From NCBI RefSeq assembly GCF_026343335.1, contig NZ_JAPELX010000001.1, positions 3,100,001 through 3,164,000 on the forward strand: a stretch of 64,000 bases of DNA, written 5' to 3'. Below are positions 47,021 to 56,354 of this stretch, piece after piece. The position numbers and the translations under genes are program-made. Position 1 is the stretch's first letter. Every line of letters begins with the position of its first letter. The notes under the pieces are model-generated. The model saw only the letters and a program-made list of their open reading frames with translations, was not told the DNA's origin and ran no database searches. Source of the stretch: Streptomyces sp. NBC_00078 (GTDB taxonomy: Bacteria > Actinomycetota > Actinomycetes > Streptomycetales > Streptomycetaceae).

Positions 47021-48475
47021 GTGACACACCCGCCGAAGAGCAGTACGGCGCCACCGGGGTCCGGCATGCCCACGATGCCGGCCGTGCCGCCGCAGCCGGG
47101 ACGGCCCGTTCCCCCGCCGCCACCGGGTCCCACGGCCGTGCCCGCGCCCGTTTCGGCGCGCCGTACCGCCTTCGCGGAGGGGGTCGAGCGCCTGCGTGAG
47201 GCGGCGACGACCGAGCCGGGGCGGCTGCGCATCATCGGCGCGTTCGTCGCGCTTCTCGTCGTCGCGTTCGGCTCGGTCACCGCCTGGCAGATGACCGACC
47301 GCGCGTCCGCCGCCGACCAGGTGCTCACCCGCAGCCAGCCGCTGAGTTCCGACGCGGCCGACATCTACAGATCGCTCGCCGACGCCAACACGGCGGCGGC
47401 CAGCGGCTATCTCGCGGGCCCGCAGGAGAAGCCCGAGATGCGTCAGCGGTACGAGCGAGACATCGGCACGGCGGCGGACAAGCTCGTCAAGGCCGCCTCC
47501 AACTCCGACCCCGGGTCAAACTCCGCGAAGACCATCGCCGATCTCAACAAGCTGCTGCCGCAGTACAAAGGCCTGATCGAGACGGCCCGGGCCAACAACC
47601 GGCAGGGCTACCCGGTGGGCAGCGCCTACCTGCGCGCGGCGAACGAGCAGATGCAGCAGCAGATGCTGCCGAAGGCCGAGGCCCTGTACCAGAAGGAGAA
47701 CCAGCGGCTGAGCTCGGACTACTCCGACGCGAAGTCGTTCCCGTGGGCCGCGGTCGGCCTCGGCCTCCTCGCGCTCGGCGGCCTTGCCTGGGCCCAGCAC
47801 CGCAACTACCTGCGCACCAACCGGGTGTTGAACCACGGTCTGGTCACCGCGTCGGCCGCCTCCGTGGTGGTCCTGCTCTGGCTCGTCGTCGGTCACACCG
47901 TCGCCCGCGCGGGGCTGAGCGACTCCTACGACCACGGCGTCCGCTCACTGAACGTCCTGCATGACGCCCGCATCGCGTCCCTGACCGCCCGCAGCGACGA
48001 GAACCTCAGCCTCATCCGCCGCGGCGCGGACACCCAGGTCGTGGGCGGCAAGCCCGTGGACGCCTACGCCGTGGGGTACGACCAGCAGATCGGCGAGCTG
48101 GCCACGTCGCTCACCAGGGCCGGCGGTCTCGCCGACGACTCCGCGGGCAGGAAACCCGTACAGGACGCGGACAGCTTCATGAAAGCGTGGAAGGACCGGC
48201 ACGTCGTCGCCCAGGGCCTGAACGACAAGGGTGAGTACCAGCAGGCCCGTGACAAGGTCATCGGCGTCGGCAAGGACCCGACGAGCGTGTGCTTCGACAA
48301 TGTGGACGCCGCTCTGGAGAAGGCACTCACCCACGAGCAGACCGAGTTCCAGCAGGCGGCGGGCGACGGCAAGGACGCACTGACCGGCCTGCCGTACGGG
48401 GCGGCGGTCCTCGCCGTCCTGGGCGCGGCCGGCGCGGTGCTGGGTATCGGGCGCAGGCTTTCGGAGTACCGGTGA
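47021..48475 (+). CDS. glnX: GlnX-like membrane sensor protein
   Basis: A 484-residue protein with four predicted helices near residues 69-88, 243-258, 273-294 and 460-479. They enclose two extracytoplasmic helical domains of about 150 and 165 residues. The N-terminal 60 residues are Pro-rich and cytoplasmic. Topology and position before GlnH and PknG match GlnX, the membrane partner that relays amino-acid binding to PknG in mycobacteria and corynebacteria. GTG 47021 has GGGGGAGG 5 bases upstream; ATG 47000 is a weaker start. The stop overlaps an in-frame GTG of the next gene. Confidence 0.8.
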   Translation: MTHPPKSSTAPPGSGMPTMPAVPPQPGRPVPPPPPGPTAVPAPVSARRTAFAEGVERLREAATTEPGRLRIIGAFVALLVVAFGSVTAWQMTDRASAADQVLTRSQPLSSDAADIYRSLADANTAAASGYLAGPQEKPEMRQRYERDIGTAADKLVKAASNSDPGSNSAKTIADLNKLLPQYKGLIETARANNRQGYPVGSAYLRAANEQMQQQMLPKAEALYQKENQRLSSDYSDAKSFPWAAVGLGLLALGGLAWAQHRNYLRTNRVLNHGLVTASAASVVVLLWLVVGHTVARAGLSDSYDHGVRSLNVLHDARIASLTARSDENLSLIRRGADTQVVGGKPVDAYAVGYDQQIGELATSLTRAGGLADDSAGRKPVQDADSFMKAWKDRHVVAQGLNDKGEYQQARDKVIGVGKDPTSVCFDNVDAALEKALTHEQTEFQQAAGDGKDALTGLPYGAAVLAVLGAAGAVLGIGRRLSEYR

Positions 48476-48489
48476 GAGGGGGCGTGGAG

Positions 48490-49545
48490 ATGCATGCACA
48501 CCGTCTGGCGCGACGTCTGCGGGCCGGCCTCCGGGGCTGGGGCGGCGTCGGCGCGATGGCGGCCGTGTGCGCCCTCGCGCTGGCCTTCGCGCTGCTGCTG
48601 CCCCTGACGCAGTCGAGCGGAGCGGCCGGCGCCACGGGCAGCGGCGCTCAGGGCGTCGCCCAGGGCAGCCAGATCAAGGCCGACGACTGCAAGACGCTGA
48701 ACGACCCGCAGGACCGGAGCCTGTCCCCGTCGGGCGGCGACGGCGGCACACAGACCCTCGACAAGATCAAGGCCCGCAAGGACCGGCGTCTGATCGTCGG
48801 CATCGACACCAACAGCTACCGCTGGGGCTACCTCAACCCGAACAACACCTCCGGCGCGCTGGAGGGCTTCGACATCGACCTCGTCCACCGGATCGCCAAG
48901 GACATCCTCGGCGACGCGGACGCGGTCTCGTTCAAGGCGATCCCCACCAGCCGCCGTATCGACGCGATCCAGAACGGCGAGGTCGACATGGTGGTCCGCA
49001 CCATGACGATCAACTGCGACCGGCTGAGCCAGGTCGCGTTCTCCGCGCCCTACTTCAGAACCGGCCAGCAGGTCCTCGCCCCCCGCACCTCGACGATCAC
49101 CGGGTACAACGGCACGCTCGCCCACAAGAAGGTCTGCTCGGCCGACAGTTCGACGGCGCTGGACCGTCTGCAGTCGGACCAGAAGGCCGGCAGGCTCCCG
49201 GCCGGCACCGACATCAAGACGGTGGTCCCCAACCAGCTGGACTGCCTGGTGAAGTTGCAGCTCGGCGCGGTCGACGCGGTGGTCACGGACGGCGCGCTCG
49301 CCGCGAGCCAGGCCGCGCAGGACCCGACGGTGGAGCTCAAGGGCGGCCTGTTCACCGACGAGTACTACGGCGTGGCGATGAAACTGCACTCCGACGATCT
49401 GGTACGCCAGGTCAACCGGACCCTGCAGAACTACGTCAAGGACGGTGGCTGGGCGGACTCGTACGAGAAGTGGCTGCACCCCACCCTGGACCAGGGCGAC
49501 AAGAAGTCGGCGTCCGCGACCCCTCCCGCCGCCCACTACAAGTGA
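48490..49545 (+). CDS. glnH: GlnH-like amino-acid-binding protein
   Basis: A 351-residue protein with an N-terminal membrane anchor or signal (residues about 20-40, AMAAVCALALAFALLLPL) and a type-3 solute-binding domain. The domain shows LIVGIDTNSYRWGY, LEGFDIDLVHRIAKDILGD, AIPTSRRIDAIQNGEVD and a Cys pair likely bridging the second lobe. It has no lipobox. In mycobacteria GlnH binds Asp/Glu and signals through GlnX to PknG. ATG 48490 has GAGGGGG 7 bases upstream; GTG 48472, overlapping the glnX stop, is possible. Confidence 0.85.
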   Translation: MHAHRLARRLRAGLRGWGGVGAMAAVCALALAFALLLPLTQSSGAAGATGSGAQGVAQGSQIKADDCKTLNDPQDRSLSPSGGDGGTQTLDKIKARKDRRLIVGIDTNSYRWGYLNPNNTSGALEGFDIDLVHRIAKDILGDADAVSFKAIPTSRRIDAIQNGEVDMVVRTMTINCDRLSQVAFSAPYFRTGQQVLAPRTSTITGYNGTLAHKKVCSADSSTALDRLQSDQKAGRLPAGTDIKTVVPNQLDCLVKLQLGAVDAVVTDGALAASQAAQDPTVELKGGLFTDEYYGVAMKLHSDDLVRQVNRTLQNYVKDGGWADSYEKWLHPTLDQGDKKSASATPPAAHYK

Positions 49546-49602
49546 CCGACCACCGGACGCAGAGACCACACCACGGACCACGACAGCAGCGAGAGGTGAT
49601 CG

Positions 49603-50934
49603 ATGGGCGTCACGGACCCCGCCGGGCCGGTGATGGACCGGGACGAGGTGGACCGTGCGCTGGCGCGGCTCGGCGCCGAGCACGAGGCGATCGAGACCTC
49701 GCTCCTCGCCCTCCAGGACCACGCGGGCCGCAGACTCCTGGAGGGCGCGGAGCTCACCGGCGTCACCAAGGAGCGCTGGGCTGCCGCGGAGACGTCGATC
49801 ACGCTGCTGTGGGCGTACTTCGACGCGTACACGGACGCGCTGCGCTCGGCCCGGGAGATCCGCTCCCGCCGCCGCTGGTCCAGCCGTGAGGACCTGGTGG
49901 AGCTGACGGAGCTGCTGCGCGGCGAGTCCGTGACGCTCGCGGGTTCGACGACGGCCACGGCGAACGCGCCGACGCTGACCGGCGGTTCGGGCAAGCTCAG
50001 CCGGCGGTTCTCCCTGGCCGGCCTCGTCGACCTGATGAACGACCTGTACGCGACGAGCCTGGACATGGTCGTCACCGCAGACGCGGTCTGGTCGGCGCTG
50101 CCCGCGCGGATCGATTTACTGGCCGCGGAACTCCAGCGCACCCGCAAACTCGCCCACTCGGTCGGCGTACGCCCCGGCGAGCACCCCTCCGGGGACGACC
50201 TGGAGCTGATCACGCGCACCCTGACGTCCCTGCGCGAGCAGGTGGTGTCCGACCCGCTCGCGTACTGGATTCCCGCGCAGGGGAGTTCGGCGCCCGGCGG
50301 TGGCCGGCCGGACACCACGGTGTACGACCGGGAGGCGCGCGCTCTGGAGGAGGTGCGCCGGGAGATCGACGCCGTGCTCACCGTCCGGCAGGACGCGGAA
50401 CAGCGGCTGGTGCGGCTGCGGGACGTCCTCGGCCGCGCGGACCGCACCCTCGCCGAGGCACGCAGCGCACGGGGGGAGGTCCTCGCGAAGATCGCCGCGA
50501 CGGAGGTGCCCGTGGTCAGCGGTCCGCCGACCGTGCTGCAGGAGCAGCTGGCGACGGCCGCCGAGTACCGCAGACACGCCCAGTGGCACCGCCTGTCCCC
50601 GCTCCTGGAGTCCCTGGAGGAGAAGGCGGAGGACGAACTGCTGCGCGCCCGCGAGTCGTTGACCGCGGTCACCGCGCCGCTCGCGGTCCGCGCGGAGCTG
50701 CGCGGCCGCCTCGACGCGTACAAGGCGAAGGTCGCCCGGCACGGGTACGCCGAGGACCCGTTCCTGATCGAGCGGTACGACGCGGCGCGCCGCATGCTGT
50801 GGAGCGCGCCGTGCGATCTGCGCGTCGCCGAGCAGGCCGTGCTGCGCTTCCAGCAGGCGGCCGCCGAAGTGCTGGCCGGCCCGCGCGTTCCGGGGCAGAG
50901 CGGGCCCGAGGACCGCAGGGGGCCCGGAGCGTGA
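49603..50934 (+). CDS. Helical protein of unknown function in the pknG island, with TTA codon
   Basis: A 443-residue protein that I do not recognise. It is rich in Glu, Arg, Leu and Ala, with long predicted helices and likely coiled coils at about residues 245-310 (REARALEEVRREIDAVLTVR) and 325-400. There is no signal or membrane segment. It sits between glnH and pknG (57 and 25 bases away), so it is probably a cytoplasmic partner of the pathway. Leu172 (50116-50118) is encoded by TTA, which Streptomyces reads only with the bldA tRNA. AGAGGTG precedes the ATG. Confidence 0.8.
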   Translation: MGVTDPAGPVMDRDEVDRALARLGAEHEAIETSLLALQDHAGRRLLEGAELTGVTKERWAAAETSITLLWAYFDAYTDALRSAREIRSRRRWSSREDLVELTELLRGESVTLAGSTTATANAPTLTGGSGKLSRRFSLAGLVDLMNDLYATSLDMVVTADAVWSALPARIDLLAAELQRTRKLAHSVGVRPGEHPSGDDLELITRTLTSLREQVVSDPLAYWIPAQGSSAPGGGRPDTTVYDREARALEEVRREIDAVLTVRQDAEQRLVRLRDVLGRADRTLAEARSARGEVLAKIAATEVPVVSGPPTVLQEQLATAAEYRRHAQWHRLSPLLESLEEKAEDELLRARESLTAVTAPLAVRAELRGRLDAYKAKVARHGYAEDPFLIERYDAARRMLWSAPCDLRVAEQAVLRFQQAAAEVLAGPRVPGQSGPEDRRGPGA

Positions 50935-50959
50935 GTGACAGAGGGGGTGCTGTGACGTC

Positions 50960-53479
50960 ATGAGTCAGGCGCAGCAGAACTGCCAGCGGCCGGGGTGCGA
51001 GGGCGCCTACGACAACGTGGGCGACGGCGAGCTGTACTGCGACACCTGCGGCCTCGCGCCGGTCGTGTCGCCGACAGGCATGGTGAGTTCGCCGGCCACG
51101 GGCATCACGGGCGGCGGCAGGGGGTCGCAGGGCAGCGGCAGTTCGCGTTCCAGCGGCCGCAGCAGCCGTAGCAGCTCGCGTACGTCCTCGCAGTCGTCGA
51201 AGTCGCGGCGCTCGGTGTCGGGACGCCTGTCCCGTTCCCTTTCGGGCCGTTCCACGGGCCGTGCGGTGTCGGTCAGGAGCTCCGGTTCCTCCACGAACAC
51301 CAGTGCCCGCGGCCGGCTGGGCGTCGGCCTGGTGCAGGTGCCGGACGTGCCGCGGCCCGACCCGCGCGCGATGGTGCTGGACAACCCGGAGGTGCCCGAG
51401 CGCAAGCGGTTCTGCTCGCGCTCCGACTGCGGGGCGCCGGTCGGCCGGGCGCGCGGTGAGCGGCCTGGTCGTACGGAGGGCTTCTGCACCAAGTGCGGCC
51501 ACCCGTACTCCTTCGTGCCGAAGCTGAAGGCCTCCGACGTGGTGCACGGCCAGTACGAGGTCGTGGGCTGTCTGGCGCACGGTGGGCTCGGCTGGGTCTA
51601 CCTCGCCGTGGACAAGGCGGTCTCCGACCGGTGGGTGGTCCTCAAGGGCCTGCTCGACACCGGCGACCAGGACGCGATGGCGGCGGCGATCTCCGAGCGG
51701 CGCTTCCTGGCCGAGATCGAGCACTCCAACATCGTGCGGATCTACAACTTCGTGGAGCACCTCGACCAGCGCACCGGTTCGCTCGACGGCTACATCGTCA
51801 TGGAGTACGTCGGCGGCAAGTCGCTGAAGGAGATCGCCAACTCGCGCCGTACGTCCACGGGCAAGCGGGATCCGCTGCCGGTGGAGCAGGCGTGCGCGTA
51901 CGGCATCGAGGCCCTGGAGGCGCTCGGTCATCTGCACAGCCGCAACCTGCTGTACTGCGACTTCAAGGTCGACAACGCGATCCAGACCGAGGACCAGCTC
52001 AAGCTGATCGACATGGGCGCGGTGCGCAGGATGGACGACGAGGAGTCGGCCATCTACGGCACGGTGGGCTACCAGGCGCCGGAGGTCGCGGAGGTCGGCC
52101 CGTCGGTGGCGTCCGACCTGTACACGGTCGCCCGCACCCTGGCCGTCCTGGCCTTCGACTTCCAGGGCTACACGAACGTCTTCGTGGACTCGCTGCCCGA
52201 CCCGGACAACATCGAGGTCTTCCGGCAGTACGAGTCCTTCTACCGCTTCCTGGTCCGGGCCACCGACCCGGACCCGGCCCGCCGGTTCGCCTCCGCGCAG
52301 GAGATGGCGGAGCAGCTGACGGGCGTGCTGCGCGAGGTGGTGTCGCTGCAGACGGGGCGGGCCCGGCCCGCGCTGTCGACTCTGCTGGGGCCCGAACTGA
52401 AGGTCACGGACCCGGAGTTGTTCCCGAAGCTGGAGGGGGACGTGTCGCTGCTCGGGGCACGGGTGGCGGGCAGGCAGAACAAGCAGAAGGGGAAGCAGCA
52501 GCAACCCGCTCTTCCCGCCTTCGCGAACGGCAGCCCGGCGATCGTCAAGCCGGTCAACTCCCCCGTCGCCGCTCTCGCCCTGCCCGTCCCCCGAGTCGAC
52601 CCCTCCGACCCGAACGCCGGTTTCCTGGCGGGCCTGATGACGACCGCGCCGGCCGAGCTGCTGGGGGCGCTCGCCGCGGCGCCGGCCTCGTCGGTCGAGA
52701 CGCGCCTGCGGCAGATCCGCGCCTGGCTGGAGAACGGCGACGCGTACACCGCGCTGGAGGCCCTGCGGAACCTGGAGGAGGAGCGTCCCGACGACTGGCG
52801 GGTCGTCTGGTACCGGGGCGTGGCCGCACTGGCGACCGGCGACCACGAGGGGGCCGCGCTCGCCTTCGACGCGATCTACGACGCGTTCCCGGGCGAGCCC
52901 GCGCCCAAGCTGGCGCTCGGCCTGTGCGCGGAGGTGCTGGGCCAGCTGGACAACGCGGCCGAGTACTACCGGCTGGTCTGGTCGACCGACCCGAGCTATG
53001 TGAGCGCCGCGTTCGGTCTGGCCCGCGTCCAGCTCGCGGCCGGGGACCGCACCGGCGCCGTACAGACGCTGGAGTCGGTGCCGGAGTCGTCCATCCACTA
53101 CACGGCCGCGCGGGTGGCCGCCGTCCGGGCGCGGCTGCGCGGGCGCACGGCGAGTGCCGCCGACGTACCGTTCCTGGGCGACCTGACCGCCGCCGCCGGG
53201 CAGGTCGAGGCGCTGGACGCGTACGGTCTGGACCCGGCGCGCCGGGAGCAGTTGTCGGCCGAGGTCCTCGGCTGCGCGCTGGACTGGATACTCTCCGGGG
53301 GCCGGGGTTCCGCACCCGCGGGACAGCAGGTGCTGCTCGGCAGTGACCTGGACGAGCGGGGACTCCGCTTCGGCCTGGAGCGCTCGTACCGCACGCTGGC
53401 CCGGCTGGCGCGGGGCGGCGAGGAGAGGATCGACCTGGTGGAACGTGCCAACCGTTACCGCCCCCGGACGTGGGTGTAG
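50960..53479 (+). CDS. pknG: Serine/threonine protein kinase PknG
   Basis: An 839-residue soluble kinase. Two rubredoxin-like zinc ribbons come first (C8, C13, C27, C30; and about C151, C156, C175, C178), separated by an Arg/Ser-rich linker. The kinase domain runs from about 190 to 465. Its catalytic loop is YCDFKVDN instead of HRD, and its metal motif is DMG instead of DFG, as in mycobacterial PknG (YCDFKVDN is shared). The C-terminus (about 550-800) is TPR-like. PknG phosphorylates FHA protein GarA to switch 2-oxoglutarate use. Here a different FHA protein lies at the island's end. Confidence 0.95.
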   Translation: MSQAQQNCQRPGCEGAYDNVGDGELYCDTCGLAPVVSPTGMVSSPATGITGGGRGSQGSGSSRSSGRSSRSSSRTSSQSSKSRRSVSGRLSRSLSGRSTGRAVSVRSSGSSTNTSARGRLGVGLVQVPDVPRPDPRAMVLDNPEVPERKRFCSRSDCGAPVGRARGERPGRTEGFCTKCGHPYSFVPKLKASDVVHGQYEVVGCLAHGGLGWVYLAVDKAVSDRWVVLKGLLDTGDQDAMAAAISERRFLAEIEHSNIVRIYNFVEHLDQRTGSLDGYIVMEYVGGKSLKEIANSRRTSTGKRDPLPVEQACAYGIEALEALGHLHSRNLLYCDFKVDNAIQTEDQLKLIDMGAVRRMDDEESAIYGTVGYQAPEVAEVGPSVASDLYTVARTLAVLAFDFQGYTNVFVDSLPDPDNIEVFRQYESFYRFLVRATDPDPARRFASAQEMAEQLTGVLREVVSLQTGRARPALSTLLGPELKVTDPELFPKLEGDVSLLGARVAGRQNKQKGKQQQPALPAFANGSPAIVKPVNSPVAALALPVPRVDPSDPNAGFLAGLMTTAPAELLGALAAAPASSVETRLRQIRAWLENGDAYTALEALRNLEEERPDDWRVVWYRGVAALATGDHEGAALAFDAIYDAFPGEPAPKLALGLCAEVLGQLDNAAEYYRLVWSTDPSYVSAAFGLARVQLAAGDRTGAVQTLESVPESSIHYTAARVAAVRARLRGRTASAADVPFLGDLTAAAGQVEALDAYGLDPARREQLSAEVLGCALDWILSGGRGSAPAGQQVLLGSDLDERGLRFGLERSYRTLARLARGGEERIDLVERANRYRPRTWV

Positions 53480-53482
53480 TTG

Positions 53483-54820
53483 ATGTCGCAGATGCCCCAG
53501 CAGGCCGCCCTGTCGAACTGCCCGAGCTGCGAGTGGCCGCTCGAGTCGGGTGACCGTTTCTGCGGTGCGTGCGGATACGACCTGTCCGTGGTGCCCGTAC
53601 CGCCGGACGACCATCCGACGGTCGCCCTGAACGGCTCGGCCCCGCCCGCGGGCGACGGCGCCGGCGCCTGGCCGCTCGCCGCCGGGCCCGGCAGCTCCGG
53701 CGCCCCGGTGCCAACACATCTGCCGACGGACCTGCCCGGGCAGGACTCGGGCGGCTCCCCGCTGCCGCCGGAGCCGTCACCGCCCACCGGATCGCCGGTG
53801 TCCGCGGCCTCCGGCGTGCGCTTCGACCGGCCGCCGGAGCCCGACGAATACCCGCTGCAGGCACCGGATCCGCGCGTCGCCGACCTCGCGGCCTCCGCCG
53901 AGGAGGCCAAGATGTGTGTGGCCTGCCGCGCCGGCCGTGTCGACAGCGACGGCTACTGCGAGAACTGCGGGCACGCACAGCCCCGGGAGCGCGATCACAT
54001 GGAGCAGGAGTGCGGCCCGCTGGCCGCCGTCAGTGACCGCGGCCTGCGCCACCACCGCAACGAGGACGCGTTCGGCCTCGGCCACACCGCGCTGCCCGAC
54101 GGCTCCCCCGTGTCCCTGGCCGTCGTCTGCGACGGCGTCTCCTCGGCGACCCGCCCCGACGACGCCTCACTCGCCGCGGCCCGCGCCGCGAGCGAGTCCC
54201 TGTCGGCCGCGCTGCCCCGCGGCACGCACCCGCAGCAGGCCATGCACGACGCGATCGTCGCCGCCTCGCACGCGGTGAACGTCCTGGCCGCCGAGCCCGC
54301 CACCGCCCGCGAGCACAGCCCGCACCAGAACGCGCCCGCGTGCACGATCGTCGGTGCCGTCGTCACGGCGGGGCTGCTGGTCGTCGGCTGGGTCGGCGAC
54401 AGCCGCGCCTACTGGATCCCGGTGGACCGCGCCTCGCCCCCGGCCCGGCTCACCGAGGACGACTCATGGGCCGCGCAGATGGTCTCCGCGGGCCTGATGA
54501 GCGAGGCCGAGGCGTACGCCGACGAGCGCGCCCACGCGATCACGGGCTGGCTGGGCGCGGACGCCTACGAGCTGGAGCCGCACACCGCTTCCTTCAAGCC
54601 GGACCGGCCCGGCGTGGTGGTGGTGTGCACGGACGGGCTGTGGAACTACGCGGAGGCGGCCGGGGAGCTGGCCGAGGTCGTGCCGCTGGATGCCGCGGTA
54701 CGTCCGCTGCACAGCGCCCGCGTGCTGGTCGGTCACGCCCTGGACGGCGGGGGCCACGACAACGTAACAGTGGCCGTCGTGCCGTTCCCCGCCGTGTCTC
54801 AGGGGGCAGGATCGGACTGA
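53483..54820 (+). CDS. PP2C-family protein phosphatase with zinc ribbons
   Basis: A 445-residue phosphatase. The first zinc ribbon is at residues 13-35 (CPSCEWPLESGDRFCGACGY), then a Pro-rich linker, then a second ribbon near 145-165 (CVACRAGRVDSDGYCENCGH). The PP2C domain begins near 175 with SDRGLRHHRNEDAFG, then VVCDGVSSA, GWVGDSRAYWI (about 302), CTDGLWNY (about 381) and GGHDNVTVAVV. The metal-binding Asp residues are present. ATG is 3 bases after the pknG stop. It probably reverses PknG phosphorylation (inference). Confidence 0.95.
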   Translation: MSQMPQQAALSNCPSCEWPLESGDRFCGACGYDLSVVPVPPDDHPTVALNGSAPPAGDGAGAWPLAAGPGSSGAPVPTHLPTDLPGQDSGGSPLPPEPSPPTGSPVSAASGVRFDRPPEPDEYPLQAPDPRVADLAASAEEAKMCVACRAGRVDSDGYCENCGHAQPRERDHMEQECGPLAAVSDRGLRHHRNEDAFGLGHTALPDGSPVSLAVVCDGVSSATRPDDASLAAARAASESLSAALPRGTHPQQAMHDAIVAASHAVNVLAAEPATAREHSPHQNAPACTIVGAVVTAGLLVVGWVGDSRAYWIPVDRASPPARLTEDDSWAAQMVSAGLMSEAEAYADERAHAITGWLGADAYELEPHTASFKPDRPGVVVVCTDGLWNYAEAAGELAEVVPLDAAVRPLHSARVLVGHALDGGGHDNVTVAVVPFPAVSQGAGSD

Positions 54821-54850
54821 GGCGGGCCCATAGAGCACCACGGGGTTCCG

Positions 54851-54906
54851 GCGGACCGGAGGGGACCGGTCCGCATCCAGGTATCGCCTCGCACCTGTGA
54901 GGTTTT
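54851..54906 (+). other. Hairpins between the phosphatase and vWA genes
   Basis: GCGGACCGG (54851-54859) pairs perfectly with CCGGTCCGC (54866-54874). A second small stem CCTC/GAGG at 54887-54902 is followed by TTTT. They may attenuate the transcript, so the last two genes could also have their own promoter in this 106-base gap. Confidence 0.5.
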
Positions 54907-54926
54907 CAAGGGGGATTTGAGTAGGC

Positions 54927-56273
54927 ATGGCCAATTTCTCGAAGTCCAACGTGCCGCAGTTCTCGATGGACGTGTACCAGAACGAGTACCTGCCGGAGGC
55001 CGGCCGTGAGGTCAACGCGATCGTCACGGTGACCGCCACCGGGGGCGGCACGGTCGGCAGCGCGGTCGCCGCGCCCCACCTATACGCGCCGGGGCGGGGC
55101 CCGTCGGCGGCGGTGGCGATCATGGTCGACTGCTCCGGCTCGATGGACTACCCGCCGGCCAAGATGCGCAACGCCCGCGACGCGACGGCCGCCGCCGTCG
55201 ACACCCTGCGCGACGGAGTGCACTTCGCGGTGATCGGCGGCACGCACGTCGCCAAGGAGGTCTATCCGGGCGGCGGGCGCCTCGCGGTCGCCGACGCCAC
55301 CACCCGCGACCAGGCCAAGCAGGCCCTGCGCAAGCTCAGCGCGGGCGGCGGCACGGCCATCGGCACCTGGCTGCGCCTCGCCGACCGTCTGCTCTCGTCC
55401 GCCGACGTCGCCATCCGGCACGGCATCCTGCTCACCGACGGCCGCAACGAGCACGAGTCGCCCGAGGACCTCAGGGCCGCCCTGGACTCCTGTGCCGGAC
55501 GGTTCACCTGTGACGCACGGGGCGTGGGCACCGACTGGGAAGTGAAAGAAGTCACAGGAATCGCCTCCGCCCTCCTCGGCACCGCCGACATCGTCGCCGA
55601 CCCGGCCGGCCTCGCCGCCGACTTCACGCAGATGATGGAGACGGCCATGGGCAAGGAGGTCGCCGACGTCGCCCTCAGGCTGTGGACGCCGGTCGGCACC
55701 GCCATCAAGTTCGTCAAGCAAGTCGCGCCCACCGTCGAGGAGTTGACCGACCGCCGCACCGAGGCCGGCCCGCGCGCCGGGGACTACCCCACCGGCTCCT
55801 GGGGAGACGAGTCCCGCGACTACCACGTCTGCGTCGAGGTTCCGGCCGCCAACGTCGGCCAGGAGATGCTCGCCGCCCGGGTCTCGCTCGTCGTCCCGCA
55901 GCCCGACGGCGGCGCCCAGAACCTCGGCGCCCAGGGCCTGGTGAGGGCCGTGTGGACCGACGACATGGCGGCTTCGACGTCGATCAACCCCCAGGTCGCC
56001 CACTACACGGGCCAGGCCGAACTGGCACAGGCCATCCAACAAGGGCTGGATCTTCGCAAAGCGGGCGATTTCGACGGAGCAACGGCCAAACTGGGCCGGG
56101 CCGTTCAGCTCGCGAGTGCCTCCGGAAACGCGGATACTGCGAAACTGCTTGCGAAGGTGGTGGACGTGGTCGATGCCTCGACAGGTACTGTGCGACTGAA
56201 GGCGAAGGTCGAGGAGGCCGACGAGATGACCCTCGAGACCCGGTCCACAAAGACTGTTCGTGTAAAGAAGTGA
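54927..56273 (+). CDS. von Willebrand factor A domain protein
   Basis: A 448-residue cytoplasmic protein. The vWA domain (about residues 58-225) has a complete metal site: DCSGS near 68, the Thr in GGGTAIGTWL near 141, and the Asp in LLTDGRNEHES near 170. A beta-rich domain follows (about 235-345), then a helical C-terminal part (AQAIQQGLDLRKAGDFDGAT) ending in a basic tail. vWA proteins of this kind occur with kinase and PP2C genes in TerY-P-type stress modules. Here it probably scaffolds the kinase, phosphatase and FHA protein. Confidence 0.9.
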   Translation: MANFSKSNVPQFSMDVYQNEYLPEAGREVNAIVTVTATGGGTVGSAVAAPHLYAPGRGPSAAVAIMVDCSGSMDYPPAKMRNARDATAAAVDTLRDGVHFAVIGGTHVAKEVYPGGGRLAVADATTRDQAKQALRKLSAGGGTAIGTWLRLADRLLSSADVAIRHGILLTDGRNEHESPEDLRAALDSCAGRFTCDARGVGTDWEVKEVTGIASALLGTADIVADPAGLAADFTQMMETAMGKEVADVALRLWTPVGTAIKFVKQVAPTVEELTDRRTEAGPRAGDYPTGSWGDESRDYHVCVEVPAANVGQEMLAARVSLVVPQPDGGAQNLGAQGLVRAVWTDDMAASTSINPQVAHYTGQAELAQAIQQGLDLRKAGDFDGATAKLGRAVQLASASGNADTAKLLAKVVDVVDASTGTVRLKAKVEEADEMTLETRSTKTVRVKK

Positions 56274-56354
56274 CATAGCAAGCCGCGAGCCCGGCCCCCT
56301 GGGGTTGGAGAAACCCGGCCCGCGGGCCGGAACAGGAGAGGGGGAAGCGCCGAC

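Noticed and set aside
50669..53719. Very long open frame antisense to pknG
   Set aside because: It mirrors pknG codon by codon, has low-complexity His/Arg/Gln composition and no ribosome site; typical high-GC shadow frame.
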